Assembly: GCF_900100205.1 (NCBI RefSeq)
Contig: NZ_FNEQ01000005.1
Coordinates: 1-64,000, forward strand
Direction of reading: 5' to 3'
Length of the DNA stretch: 64,000 bases
From: Duganella sp. OV510
GTDB lineage: Bacteria; Pseudomonadota; Gammaproteobacteria; Burkholderiales; Burkholderiaceae_D
Shown here: positions 52,150 to 60,867 of the stretch, piece by piece
How positions within the stretch are numbered: the stretch's first letter is position 1
Layout of the letters: every line of letters starts with the position of its first letter
Notes under the pieces: model-generated
Databases searched by the model: none
What the model was told of the DNA's origin: nothing
The model's input: only the letters and a program-made list of their open reading frames with translations
Program-made: the position numbers and the translations under genes

Positions 52150-53025
52150 CTATTCTGGTAAATACAGGTGTTGCAGTTGTCCCGGCGAGGCGACGCGGAA
52201 GCTGAAAATGCCTCCGGCCAGCGGCTCCCGGCTCAATTCTTCAGCCGACAAGCCCTTGCGGGCGGTGGTCACGAACACGGTGCGCAAATCCTCGCCGCCA
52301 AACGTGACTTTGGTGATATTCGAACACGGCATGGCGATGCTGTCCAGCAGTTCGCCGCCTGGCGTATAACGTTCGATGCGGGCGCCGGCAAACAGCCCTA
52401 CCCACAGGACGCCATCGGCGTCCACCGCCGTGCCGTCCGGATAGCCGCTGCCAGCGATCTTGACGAACACGCGCTTGTTGGACAGCTTGCCTTGTTCGTC
52501 CAGGTCAAACGCATAGATGGTTTTTTCCAGCGTGTCGGTGTGGTAGAAAGTGCGGCCGTCCGGGCTGACGCACGGGCCGTTGGTGATGACATAGCCGCCA
52601 TCCTTGTGTTGCAGTCCTTCGGCGGCGCTCAGGCGGAACAGCGATCCGCTCGGCGCCACTTCGGCGTTGTCCATGGAGCCGAACCACAGCGCGCCGTGGC
52701 GGTCCACATAGCCGTCATTCAGGCGGTTGCCCGGAATGTCGGCTTCCAGTTCCTGAATGCTGGTCAGCGCGCCGGTCTCAAACGAGAAACGCTCGATGCG
52801 GCCCGGCAGGCCGCAGACGAAATCGCCGCCGTGTATCGGCAAAGCGAAGCCCACTTCATCCGGCACCGTCCAGCTTTGGCGGCGGCCGCCGTCTTCGGCG
52901 CAGCGGTGGATCGCGCGCTGCTTGATGTCGACAAAATACAGCGCCTTGTCTTCAGCATGCCATACCGGGCCTTCCGCCAGCGTGGCGGCGAGAGGCCAGA
53001 TGCACTCAGGCTGGTAGAGGCTCAT
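52150..53025 (-). CDS. xylC: SMP-30/gluconolactonase-family sugar lactonase (xylonolactonase)
   Basis: The 291-residue six-bladed beta-propeller lactonase shows the metal-ligand glutamate E18 (TLAEGPVWH), the asparagine region GNRLNDGYVDRHG and GYPDGTAVDADG, with active-site aspartate near there. The start is ATG 53025 in the 4-bp ATGA overlap with the dehydrogenase stop; a longer open frame to 53187 lies inside the dehydrogenase gene and is a shadow. It would open xylonolactone to xylonate. Cytoplasmic; Weimberg-type step 2. Confidence 0.88.
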   Translation of the reverse strand: MSLYQPECIWPLAATLAEGPVWHAEDKALYFVDIKQRAIHRCAEDGGRRQSWTVPDEVGFALPIHGGDFVCGLPGRIERFSFETGALTSIQELEADIPGNRLNDGYVDRHGALWFGSMDNAEVAPSGSLFRLSAAEGLQHKDGGYVITNGPCVSPDGRTFYHTDTLEKTIYAFDLDEQGKLSNKRVFVKIAGSGYPDGTAVDADGVLWVGLFAGARIERYTPGGELLDSIAMPCSNITKVTFGGEDLRTVFVTTARKGLSAEELSREPLAGGIFSFRVASPGQLQHLYLPE

Positions 53026-53801
53026 GCGCCATACCATCCGGCGTCGACGAAGTAATCGCGGCCGGAGCAGCGGCGTCCGTTGTCGGAGGACAGGAACAGC
53101 GCCATGGCGGCGATGTCTTCGATTTCCACTGGCTGCGGCAGCACTTGGGAATCCAGGATCGCCTGGCCCGCTTCCGGCGAATGCCACAGCGCCTTCTGGC
53201 GCTCGGTCAGCACCGAACCAGGAATCACCGTGTTGACGCGGATGCCGTCTTTGCCCAGATCGCGTGCCAGACCACGGGTCAGGCCTTCGATCGCCGCTTT
53301 GGCGGTCATGTACAGCGTCAGGTTAGGCAACGCCAGGTGCCACGAGATCGAACCGAAATTCAGGATCACGCCGCCGCCAGCTTTCTTCATGCCCGGCGCC
53401 ACGGCCTGCGCGCAGAAGAACTGGTGGCGCAGATTGACGGCCAGGCTGTTGTCCCAGTATTTGCCGGTGACTTCATGCACTTCGTGACGATGATCGTTGG
53501 CGGCGTTGTTGATCAGGACTTCGATGGCGCCGTGATCCTGTTCAATCTGCGCCAGCACCTTGGCCAGCGCATCCAGGTCGGTCAGATCGCACTTGAAGAA
53601 CACCGGCACATGCTTGGCGTCTTTCAGGCTCTCGACCAGCGCGCGCGAGGCGTCTTCAACGATATCGATGAAGAACACTTGCGCGCCCTGCTTGACGAAG
53701 GCATCTACGATGCCTGCGCCGATGCCGCTGCCGCCGCCGGTGATCAGAACCCGCTTACCTGCCAGGTCCGGGTAGGTAGCGAAGACCAAAGGTTTCCCCA
53801 T
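53022..53801 (-). CDS. xylB: SDR-family D-xylose 1-dehydrogenase
   Basis: The 259-residue Rossmann-fold short-chain dehydrogenase has the cofactor motif TGGGSGIG (21-28), NNAA (98-101), and catalytic S151, Y164 and K168 (LYMTAK). The aspartate after beta-2 (D46 in FFIDIVED) suggests NAD+ rather than NADP+. Caulobacter XylB, which oxidises D-xylose to xylonolactone, belongs to this family and size. It sits between the lactonase (ATGA overlap) and XylX in the same operon. Substrate specificity is inferred from neighbours. Confidence 0.85.
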   Translation of the reverse strand: MGKPLVFATYPDLAGKRVLITGGGSGIGAGIVDAFVKQGAQVFFIDIVEDASRALVESLKDAKHVPVFFKCDLTDLDALAKVLAQIEQDHGAIEVLINNAANDHRHEVHEVTGKYWDNSLAVNLRHQFFCAQAVAPGMKKAGGGVILNFGSISWHLALPNLTLYMTAKAAIEGLTRGLARDLGKDGIRVNTVIPGSVLTERQKALWHSPEAGQAILDSQVLPQPVEIEDIAAMALFLSSDNGRRCSGRDYFVDAGWYGA

Positions 53802-53825
53802 TTATTCTCTCCAGAGATTTGTTTT

Positions 53826-55016
53826 TTAGTTGAGCAGGCCGCGTTGGGCCAGATTGCGATACAGGGCGCGCACGCCAAAGGTCCAGGGCGTGACAGCGTC
53901 GCTGCGGTAGACGTGATTCACCAGCATGCCCAGCGACGGGCTGCTGATGCTGACGCGGTCACCCAGCTTGTGGGTGAAGCCGGCGCCTGGTGCGCCACGG
54001 TCTTTGATCGGCGAGAACATGGTGCCGAGGAAGAGCATGAAGCCATCCGGATATTGGTGGTGGGCGCCACTGGTTTGCGCTACCAGGTCCAGCGGGTCGC
54101 GGCTGATTTCGCGCATGCGGCTCTCGCCGTCCAGGCGGAAGCTATCTTCGGCGCCCTCGATCACCAGGCGCAGTTCCGCATTGCGTACGGTGTCGATGCC
54201 GAAGCGCTCATCGAACAGGCGAATGAACGGGCCAATGCCGCACGAAGCGTTGTTGTCCTTGGCTTTACCCAGCAGCAGCGCGCTGCGGCCTTCGATGTCG
54301 CGCAGGTTGACGTCGTTGCCCAGCGTGGCGCCGACGGCTTGCGCACGGCTGTTCACGGCCAGCACGACTTCCGGCTCAGGGTTGTTCCATTTCGATTCAG
54401 GGTGCAGGCCGACGTCCGCGCCGAAACCGACCGCCGACATCGGCTGCGATTTCGAGAACACTTCGGCGTAAGGGCCAATGCCAACTTCCATGTACTGCGA
54501 CCAGGCGCCACGGGCGATAAACTGTTCCTTCAGCTTCTCGGCTTCCGGCGAGCCAGGCTTGATGGCCGACAGGTCGGCGCCGATATCTTTCAGCAGCGTC
54601 GCACGCAACTCATCGGCCTTGGCCGGGTTGCCGCCCGCCTGCTCTTCAATCACGCGCTCCAGCAGGCTGACCGCGAAGGTCACGCCGCAGGCCTTGATGG
54701 CTTGCAGGTCGTTCGGCGCCAGCAGGCGTACCGGTACATCATCCGCGCCGCTCAATGCCGCTTCAATCAGCGTTTCCACGCGGCCCAGCGATTCGCCTTG
54801 CGCGGCTTTGGCGAAAGCCACGACGTCGTCGCGGTCCAGCAAGTCCGACACGGTTGCCACCTGGGCGGTGATATCAAACACTTCGCCATTACGCACCACG
54901 ACCACGCTCGGACCGTTGATGTCGCCGCCGCGCCATACACGGCCGACCAGCAATGCGTCCGACAAATCAGCAGGCAGGTGCGCCGACGCCGGCGCGTGTT
55001 TCAGATTGTTCTTCAC
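53826..55016 (-). CDS. xylX: 2-keto-3-deoxy-D-xylonate dehydratase (FAH superfamily)
   Basis: The 396-residue protein belongs to the fumarylacetoacetate hydrolase superfamily: the metal-site pattern is in EPEVVLAVNSRAQAVGATLGNDV, with DIEGRSALLL and GIGPFIRLFDE. Its length and position match Caulobacter XylX, which converts 2-keto-3-deoxyxylonate to 2-ketoglutarate semialdehyde. The start is GTG at 55016, five bases after AAAGGAGA; an ATG at 55064 lacks a ribosome site and extends into the operator region. First gene of the operon running to the GH3 gene. The next enzyme, 2-ketoglutarate semialdehyde dehydrogenase, is not in the window. Confidence 0.87.
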   Translation of the reverse strand: MKNNLKHAPASAHLPADLSDALLVGRVWRGGDINGPSVVVVRNGEVFDITAQVATVSDLLDRDDVVAFAKAAQGESLGRVETLIEAALSGADDVPVRLLAPNDLQAIKACGVTFAVSLLERVIEEQAGGNPAKADELRATLLKDIGADLSAIKPGSPEAEKLKEQFIARGAWSQYMEVGIGPYAEVFSKSQPMSAVGFGADVGLHPESKWNNPEPEVVLAVNSRAQAVGATLGNDVNLRDIEGRSALLLGKAKDNNASCGIGPFIRLFDERFGIDTVRNAELRLVIEGAEDSFRLDGESRMREISRDPLDLVAQTSGAHHQYPDGFMLFLGTMFSPIKDRGAPGAGFTHKLGDRVSISSPSLGMLVNHVYRSDAVTPWTFGVRALYRNLAQRGLLN

Positions 55017-55080
55017 AAAGTCTCCTTTAATGGTTTTATCCGGCATTTTTGTTGCATGTACCATCCGGTTAACCTAAAAT

Positions 55081-55095
55081 GAATAGCGCTAACAT
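55081..55095. promoter_or_regulatory. XylR-type operator between divergent xylose and xylan operons
   Basis: The perfect palindrome TAGCGCTA (55084-55091) lies in a 99-bp divergent spacer. Read on the minus strand it is TGTTAGCGCTATTCA, matching the left and central part of the Caulobacter xylose-operator consensus (TGTTAGCGCTACCA type, bound by the LacI-family XylR). GGTTAACC (55067-55074) is a second palindrome nearby. It could control both the xylX-led operon and the esterase-led operon. The regulator gene is not in the window. Confidence 0.6.
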
Positions 55096-55115
55096 TTTAT
55101 GAGTGTGAAGGATTT

Positions 55116-56390
55116 ATGCAACCAAGTCAACACGCTTTGCCCCGTTATTTGGGCGCTGCCATAGCCTCCTGTTTCGCCGCCTGCCTGATGTATACGGCAG
55201 CCTTCGCAGCCGCACCGGCGCAGCACTGGGTGTCAAGTTGGGGTGCGGCGCAGCAAATTCCTGATAGCGCAAACGAACTGGCGGCTGAGAACTGGCGCGA
55301 CGCCAGCCTGCGCCAGACCGTCCATCTCACTCTGGGCGGCAAGCAGTTCCGGGTCCGGGTCAGTAACTTGTATGGCACTGCACCATTAGCACTCGACGGT
55401 GCCAGCGTGGCGCTGGCAAAAGCACCCGGCCAGTCCGACATCCTGCCACCAACCCTGCATCCGCTGACCTTTAACGGACGCGGCTCGGTCACCATCCCTG
55501 CGGGCGCGGAATACTACAGCGACGCCGTCGCCATGGAAGTCAAACCGGCAGCCGATCTGACCGTGTCGCTTTACTTCAAAGTCGAACCGGCTCGCCAGAC
55601 CAGCCATAACGGCGCCCGCACCACCACTTTCCTCGCCAAAGGCAACCGCGTGATGGACGCGGCATGGGCCGACGCGGGCAAGATCACGCGCTGGTATGCG
55701 ATGAGCGACGTGGAAGTGCTGGCGCCGCGCAGCGTCGGCGCCCTGGTCACCATCGGCGATTCGATCACCGACGGCTACGGCATCCCGAATGACACCAACA
55801 CCCGCTGGCCGGACGTGCTGGCAGCACGCCTGCGCAACAATGGCCTGTCGCTGGGCGTGGTCAATGCCGGCATCGGCGGCGGCCGCATGCTGAAGGACGG
55901 CATAGGTCCCAACCTCGCCGCGCGTTTCGATAACGATGTGATCTCGCGCGCCAGCGTCACCCACGCGCTGGTGCTGATCGGCGTGAATGACCTCGGCGTC
56001 CAGCACCGCAATGGCCCTGACACTCCCGCCGACCGCCAGCAGTTGTTGGCCGACCTGAAGCTTGCCTACAGCCAGGTCGCCGCACGCGCGCACGCACATG
56101 GCATCTGCATCATCGGCGGCACCATCACGCCGTACTCGGGCAGCGAGTACTACCATCCGGAGGCCGAAAATGAGGCCGACCGCCAAGAATTGAATAACTG
56201 GATACGCACTTCTGGCATGTTCGATGCCGTAGCTGATTTCGACAGCACGTTGCGCGACCCTGCGCAGCCTTCGCGCATCAAGAAAGTCTATGATTCGGGC
56301 GACGGCCTGCATCCATCGCTGGCGGGCTATCGCGCGCTGGCAGAAACCGTGCCCTTGAAGGCATTACAAAAAAATTGCGGAGACAAATAA
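55116..56390 (+). CDS. Secreted SGNH/GDSL hydrolase (putative acetylxylan esterase)
   Basis: The 424-residue protein has a signal peptide (about 1-32), an N-terminal beta-sandwich-like region (about 40-200) and a GDSL/SGNH hydrolase domain with S216 in the GDSITDG block, the IGVNDLG block III and the DGLHPS block V containing the Asp and His. It is probably an esterase acting on side-chain acetyl or acyl groups. First gene of the divergent operon with GH43 and GH115 (stop to next ATG: 0 bp), opposite xylX, so acetylxylan or acetyl-oligosaccharide is the likely substrate. GAAGGA lies before the ATG. Confidence 0.85.
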   Translation: MQPSQHALPRYLGAAIASCFAACLMYTAAFAAAPAQHWVSSWGAAQQIPDSANELAAENWRDASLRQTVHLTLGGKQFRVRVSNLYGTAPLALDGASVALAKAPGQSDILPPTLHPLTFNGRGSVTIPAGAEYYSDAVAMEVKPAADLTVSLYFKVEPARQTSHNGARTTTFLAKGNRVMDAAWADAGKITRWYAMSDVEVLAPRSVGALVTIGDSITDGYGIPNDTNTRWPDVLAARLRNNGLSLGVVNAGIGGGRMLKDGIGPNLAARFDNDVISRASVTHALVLIGVNDLGVQHRNGPDTPADRQQLLADLKLAYSQVAARAHAHGICIIGGTITPYSGSEYYHPEAENEADRQELNNWIRTSGMFDAVADFDSTLRDPAQPSRIKKVYDSGDGLHPSLAGYRALAETVPLKALQKNCGDK

Positions 56391-57980
56391 ATGATGATTG
56401 CAGCGCGCGCCGTCCTGACGGCGCTACTGGCCAGCAGCACGCTGGCCGGTCCTGTTGCGCACGCAGCGCAGCCAGCCACCTACACCAATCCGATACTGAG
56501 TGGCTTTCACGCCGATCCTAGCATCTGCCGCGTCGGCGGCGACTACTACCTGGCCACCAGCAGCTTTGAATATTTCCCCGGCGTGCCAATCTATCACAGC
56601 AAGGACCTGGTGCACTGGCGTCAGATTGGCCACGCTCTTTCGCGCGGCAGCCAGCTGAACCTGGCCAAAACGCGCAGCTCGCAAGGCATTTACGCACCGA
56701 CGCTGCGCTGCCACGATGGCGTGTTCTACATGGTGACGACCAATATGGAAGGCGGCGGCGCCTTCTACGTGCACACCAAAGACCCTGCCGGCGAATGGTC
56801 GGAGCCGGTCTGGCTGAACGACCCGACCTTCGCCATGGACCCGTCGCTGTTCTTCGACGACGACGGCAAGGTGTACTACACCCGACACGGCGGCGGCCGG
56901 AATGGTGGCGTCTATCAGGCGGAAATCGACATCAAGGCCGGCAAACTGCTGGAGCCTCCTCGTCTGATCTGGTCCGGCACCGGCGGTGTGTGGCCGGAAG
57001 GTCCGCACTTGTACAAGCATGACGGTCAGTACTATCTGCTGATCTCCGAGGGCGGCACCTCGTATGAGCATAGCCTGACGATGGCGCGTTCATCGTCGCC
57101 ATTCGGCCCGTTCACTGCCAACCCGGCCAATCCTATCCTGACGCACCGCGATCATCCTGAATTACCGTTGCAGGCGACCGGCCATGGCGACCTGGTACAG
57201 ACGCCGGAAGGCAAATGGTGGATGCCGCTGCTGGGCATCCGTCCGGTCGACAAGCGCCACCACCTCGGCCGTGAAACACTGCTGACGCCTGTTGCGTGGA
57301 ATGACAAGGGCTGGATTACCGTGAATAACAACAAGCCACTCCAGGTGGAGATGTCGGCAGAGGGCCTGCCGCCTTCATCGCCGTGGCCTGTGGAGCCGGT
57401 GCGCGACGATTTCACCGCACCGAAGCTCGGCCTGCAATGGGCGCAGCTTCGTGGCCCCGGCGACGGCTTGTGGTCATTGAGCGAGCGTCAAGGTTACCTG
57501 CGCCTCAAAGGCAGCAGCGTCACCATGAACGATATCGCGCAGCCGGCGTTTGTGGCGCGCCGCCAGGAGCATATGCGCATGCGTGCGGCCACGCAGATTG
57601 AGTTCCAGCCATCCGCTGCCGCGCAAGCCGCTGGCCTCGTGCTGCGCCAGAACGAGAAGAACTACTACCAGCTGCGCATTACCGGTACGACCGAGCGCCG
57701 CCTGGAACTGGTTTCGCGTACCGGCGGTACGACCACCCTCGCCGCCTCAGCGCCGCTGCCGGCAGGTCCGGTCACGCTGCAAGTGGAATCGTGGCCGGAC
57801 CGCTACGCGTTCAGCTACAGCAGCGCCGGCGGCCCGCTCAAGCAGATCGGCGCCACCTTGCCAACCGCACCGCTGTCATCGGAATCGGCGGGGGGATTTA
57901 CCGGTGTCTTCATCGGCATGTATGCCGAACGCGCAGCGGCCGATTTCGCATGGTTTGATTACACACCACTGGAAAAATAA
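56391..57980 (+). CDS. Glycoside hydrolase family 43 beta-xylosidase/arabinofuranosidase
   Basis: The 529-residue enzyme has a signal peptide (about 1-26), a five-bladed beta-propeller GH43 domain (about 32-320) with the base aspartate in FHADPS, the pKa-modulating aspartate in FAMDPS and the acid glutamate in WPEGPH, followed by a C-terminal beta-sandwich (about 345-525). This two-domain form is typical of GH43 beta-xylosidases, which often also cut alpha-L-arabinofuranosyl groups. It would act on xylo-oligosaccharides in the periplasm or outside. It starts on the base after the esterase stop and is followed 3 bp later by GH115. Confidence 0.9.
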   Translation: MMIAARAVLTALLASSTLAGPVAHAAQPATYTNPILSGFHADPSICRVGGDYYLATSSFEYFPGVPIYHSKDLVHWRQIGHALSRGSQLNLAKTRSSQGIYAPTLRCHDGVFYMVTTNMEGGGAFYVHTKDPAGEWSEPVWLNDPTFAMDPSLFFDDDGKVYYTRHGGGRNGGVYQAEIDIKAGKLLEPPRLIWSGTGGVWPEGPHLYKHDGQYYLLISEGGTSYEHSLTMARSSSPFGPFTANPANPILTHRDHPELPLQATGHGDLVQTPEGKWWMPLLGIRPVDKRHHLGRETLLTPVAWNDKGWITVNNNKPLQVEMSAEGLPPSSPWPVEPVRDDFTAPKLGLQWAQLRGPGDGLWSLSERQGYLRLKGSSVTMNDIAQPAFVARRQEHMRMRAATQIEFQPSAAAQAAGLVLRQNEKNYYQLRITGTTERRLELVSRTGGTTTLAASAPLPAGPVTLQVESWPDRYAFSYSSAGGPLKQIGATLPTAPLSSESAGGFTGVFIGMYAERAAADFAWFDYTPLEK

Positions 57981-57983
57981 AAC

Positions 57984-60848
57984 ATGAGACAACGTGTTGT
58001 TGCCGCAGGGGCCATGCTGCTGGCCCTGCTCTGTCACGCCCTGCCCGCGCAGGCGCTGGGCCAGAAGAAACTGGCCTGGTTCGATCAACCTCCGGCCGAC
58101 GCGGTGGCGCTGGCCCGTAATGGCCAGGCCGCGAAACTCTATGTCGATCCGGCCGACCATGCCGGCGTGCTGCGCGCGGCCGGCGATCTGCAAGCCGACA
58201 TCGCCCGCGTCAGCGCCGCCAAACCCTTACTGGCCAAGGGCGGCAAGCCGGCCGGCGAGGACGTGGTCATCATCGGCACCGTCGGCAAGAGCGCCCTGAT
58301 CGACCAGCTGGTCGCCGAAGGCAAGCTGGATGTATCGGCCATCAAAGGCAAATGGGAAGGCTGGCAGGTACAGACGCTGCGCAAGCCGCTGCCTGGCGTC
58401 GAACGCGCGCTGGTGATTGCCGGCAGCGACAAGCGCGGCACCATCTTCGGCATCTATGAGATGTCCGAGCAAATCGGCGTCTCGCCGTGGAACTGGTGGG
58501 CGGACGTGCCGGCGGCGAAACACGCCAATGTGTATGCATCGGCCAGCGCTGCCGTCAGCGATGCGCCGGTGGTGCAATACCGCGGCATTTTTCTGAATGA
58601 CGAAGCGCCGGCGCTGACCGACTGGGTCAAACAGCGCTACGGCGGCTTCAATCACCAGTTCTACGAAAAAGTCTATGAACTGATCCTGCGCATGCGCGGC
58701 AACTACCTGTGGCCCGCCATGTGGGGCAAAGCGTTCTACGATGACGACAAATTAAATGGCAAGGTCGCCGACGAATATGGCGTCGTCATCGGCACCTCGC
58801 ACCACGAGCCGATGATGCGCGCACACGACGAGTGGCGCCGCTATGGCGATGGCAAGCCGTGGGACTACAACCGCAGCCAGGAGAAGCTGCGCGACTTCTG
58901 GACGCAGGGCCTACGCATGTCGCAAGGCCAGGAAAAGCTGATTACGCTGGGCATGCGCGGCGATGGCGACGAGCCGATGTCGGAAGGCGCCAACGTGGCG
59001 CTGCTGGAGCGCATCGTCAGCGACCAGCGCAGCATCATCGCCAAGGAAATCAATCCGGACATGAGCAAGGTGCCGCAGGTATGGGCGCTGTACAAGGAAG
59101 TGCAAGAGTATTACGAGAAAGGCATGCGCGTTCCGGACGACGTGATGCTGCTGTGGTGCGACGACAACTGGGGCAATATCCGCCGCCTGCCGACCGCCGA
59201 GGAACGCAAGCGCGCTGGTGGCGCCGGGGTCTATTACCACTTCGACTATGTCGGTGGCCCGCGCTCGTACAAATGGATCAATGTGACACCGCTGCCGAAG
59301 GTGTGGGAGCAGATGCATCTGGCATGGCAGTATCAGGCCAACCGCATGTGGATCGTCAACGTCGGCGACCTGAAGCCGATGGAAGTGCCGATCGAGTTCT
59401 TCCTGACTTACGCGTGGAATCCCGCCGCATGGCCAGCGGAGCGCCTGCCGGATTATCTGAAACTGTGGGCTACGCGTGAGTTCGGGCCGGAACAAGCCGA
59501 CGATATTGCCGACATCGTCGCCAGGTACGCCAAGTACAACGGCCGCCACAAGCCGGAACAGCTGGAGCCAAACACCTACAGCCTGGTGAACTACAACGAA
59601 GCGCAGCACATCGTTGACGATTACAACGCACTTGCAGCACGCGCCGAGAAGATTTCGGCAGCACTGCCGGCCAACAAGCGGGACGCGTTCTATCAGCTGG
59701 TGCTGTATCCGGTCAAGGCCAGCGCCGTGGTGAATGAGTTGTATGTGACGGCCGGCCTGAATCAGCTGTATGGCGTGCAAGGCCGCGCTGCGACCAACGA
59801 TCTGGCAACGCGTGCGCGCTCGTTGTTTGCGGAAGACGCCGAGCTGGCGCGCCGCTATCAGGAAGACATCAGCGGCGGAAAATGGCATCACATGATGTCG
59901 CAGACGCACCTGGGCTATACCTACTGGAACCAGCCGCAGCGCAATGTCATGCCGCCGGTGACGCAGATGCAGGTGCCAAAGACCGCCGACATGGGTGTGG
60001 CGGTGGAAGGCAGCGAACTGGCATGGCCGGGTCGCGAGACGGGCACGCTCAGCTTGCAGACGCTGGACGTGTTTGAGAACAAGGCGCGCTTCATTGACGT
60101 CTTCAATCGCGGCCAGCAGCCGTTTGACTACACGATCAGCGCCAGCGAGCCGTGGATTACCCTGGACAAGCCGTCCGGCAAAGTCGCCACCCAGCAGCGT
60201 GTGCTGGTCAATGCCCGCTGGGCGGATGTGCCGGATGGCGTGCACAGCGCCACCCTGACCATCAGCGGCGCAGGCGTCAAGACCACGGTGAAAGTCCCGC
60301 TACGCAAGCCGGCCGGTGCAGCCGCAATGAAAGGCTTCATTGAAACGGGCGGCGTGGTGTCGATGGAAGCGGAGCACTATACACGCGCGGTGGCGGCGGA
60401 TCAGCGCACGTGGCTGAAGATTCCGGATCACGGCCGCACGCTGTCAGGCATGACAACGCTGCCGGTGGATGCGCCAGCCGACGAGAAGCCACGCTTGCGC
60501 CTGGAATATGAGATGCAGCTGTTCAGCGCCGGCAAGGTGACAGTACACACAACACTCGCGCCGACGCAGAAATTCCAGCCAGGCGCAGGCCTGCGCTATG
60601 CGATTTCGATTGATGACGAAGCACCGCAGATCATCAACATCCACGCGGATGCCAGCGAAAAGGCTTGGGAGAAGACCGTATCGGATGGCGCGACGGTACT
60701 GACCTCGCATCACCAGATCGACAAGCCAGGCAAGCACACGCTGAAGTTCTGGGTGGTTGATCCGGGGCTGGTGCTGCAAAAGCTGGTGGTCAACGCTGGT
60801 GGGCTGAAGCCAAGCTACCTCGGCCCACCAGAAAGCCCGCGCCAGTAG
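57984..60848 (+). CDS. Glycoside hydrolase family 115 alpha-glucuronidase
   Basis: The 954-residue secreted enzyme has a signal peptide (about 1-24) and the GH115 layout: N-terminal domain (DVVIIGTVGKS), a catalytic barrel with the family blocks SPWNWWADVP, YRGIFLNDEAPAL, NYLWPAMWG and GMRGDGDEPM, a helical bundle and a C-terminal beta-domain (about 740-954). GH115 removes 4-O-methyl-glucuronic acid from internal and terminal xylose residues of glucuronoxylan. It is in an operon with the esterase and GH43. The GH10 gene converges 20 bp after its stop. Confidence 0.9.
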   Translation: MRQRVVAAGAMLLALLCHALPAQALGQKKLAWFDQPPADAVALARNGQAAKLYVDPADHAGVLRAAGDLQADIARVSAAKPLLAKGGKPAGEDVVIIGTVGKSALIDQLVAEGKLDVSAIKGKWEGWQVQTLRKPLPGVERALVIAGSDKRGTIFGIYEMSEQIGVSPWNWWADVPAAKHANVYASASAAVSDAPVVQYRGIFLNDEAPALTDWVKQRYGGFNHQFYEKVYELILRMRGNYLWPAMWGKAFYDDDKLNGKVADEYGVVIGTSHHEPMMRAHDEWRRYGDGKPWDYNRSQEKLRDFWTQGLRMSQGQEKLITLGMRGDGDEPMSEGANVALLERIVSDQRSIIAKEINPDMSKVPQVWALYKEVQEYYEKGMRVPDDVMLLWCDDNWGNIRRLPTAEERKRAGGAGVYYHFDYVGGPRSYKWINVTPLPKVWEQMHLAWQYQANRMWIVNVGDLKPMEVPIEFFLTYAWNPAAWPAERLPDYLKLWATREFGPEQADDIADIVARYAKYNGRHKPEQLEPNTYSLVNYNEAQHIVDDYNALAARAEKISAALPANKRDAFYQLVLYPVKASAVVNELYVTAGLNQLYGVQGRAATNDLATRARSLFAEDAELARRYQEDISGGKWHHMMSQTHLGYTYWNQPQRNVMPPVTQMQVPKTADMGVAVEGSELAWPGRETGTLSLQTLDVFENKARFIDVFNRGQQPFDYTISASEPWITLDKPSGKVATQQRVLVNARWADVPDGVHSATLTISGAGVKTTVKVPLRKPAGAAAMKGFIETGGVVSMEAEHYTRAVAADQRTWLKIPDHGRTLSGMTTLPVDAPADEKPRLRLEYEMQLFSAGKVTVHTTLAPTQKFQPGAGLRYAISIDDEAPQIINIHADASEKAWEKTVSDGATVLTSHHQIDKPGKHTLKFWVVDPGLVLQKLVVNAGGLKPSYLGPPESPRQ

Positions 60849-60867
60849 CGCGGCCTGGCTTTACGGG

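Noticed and set aside
50367..55016. L-arabinose rather than D-xylose oxidative pathway
   Set aside because: Possible for the dehydratase alone, but XylF similarity, the FAH-type XylX and the xylanolytic neighbours favour D-xylose; kept as a caveat.
53145..55082. 645-codon plus-strand frame opposite xylB and xylX
   Set aside because: It spans two genuine genes and their gap in antisense and shows no domain.
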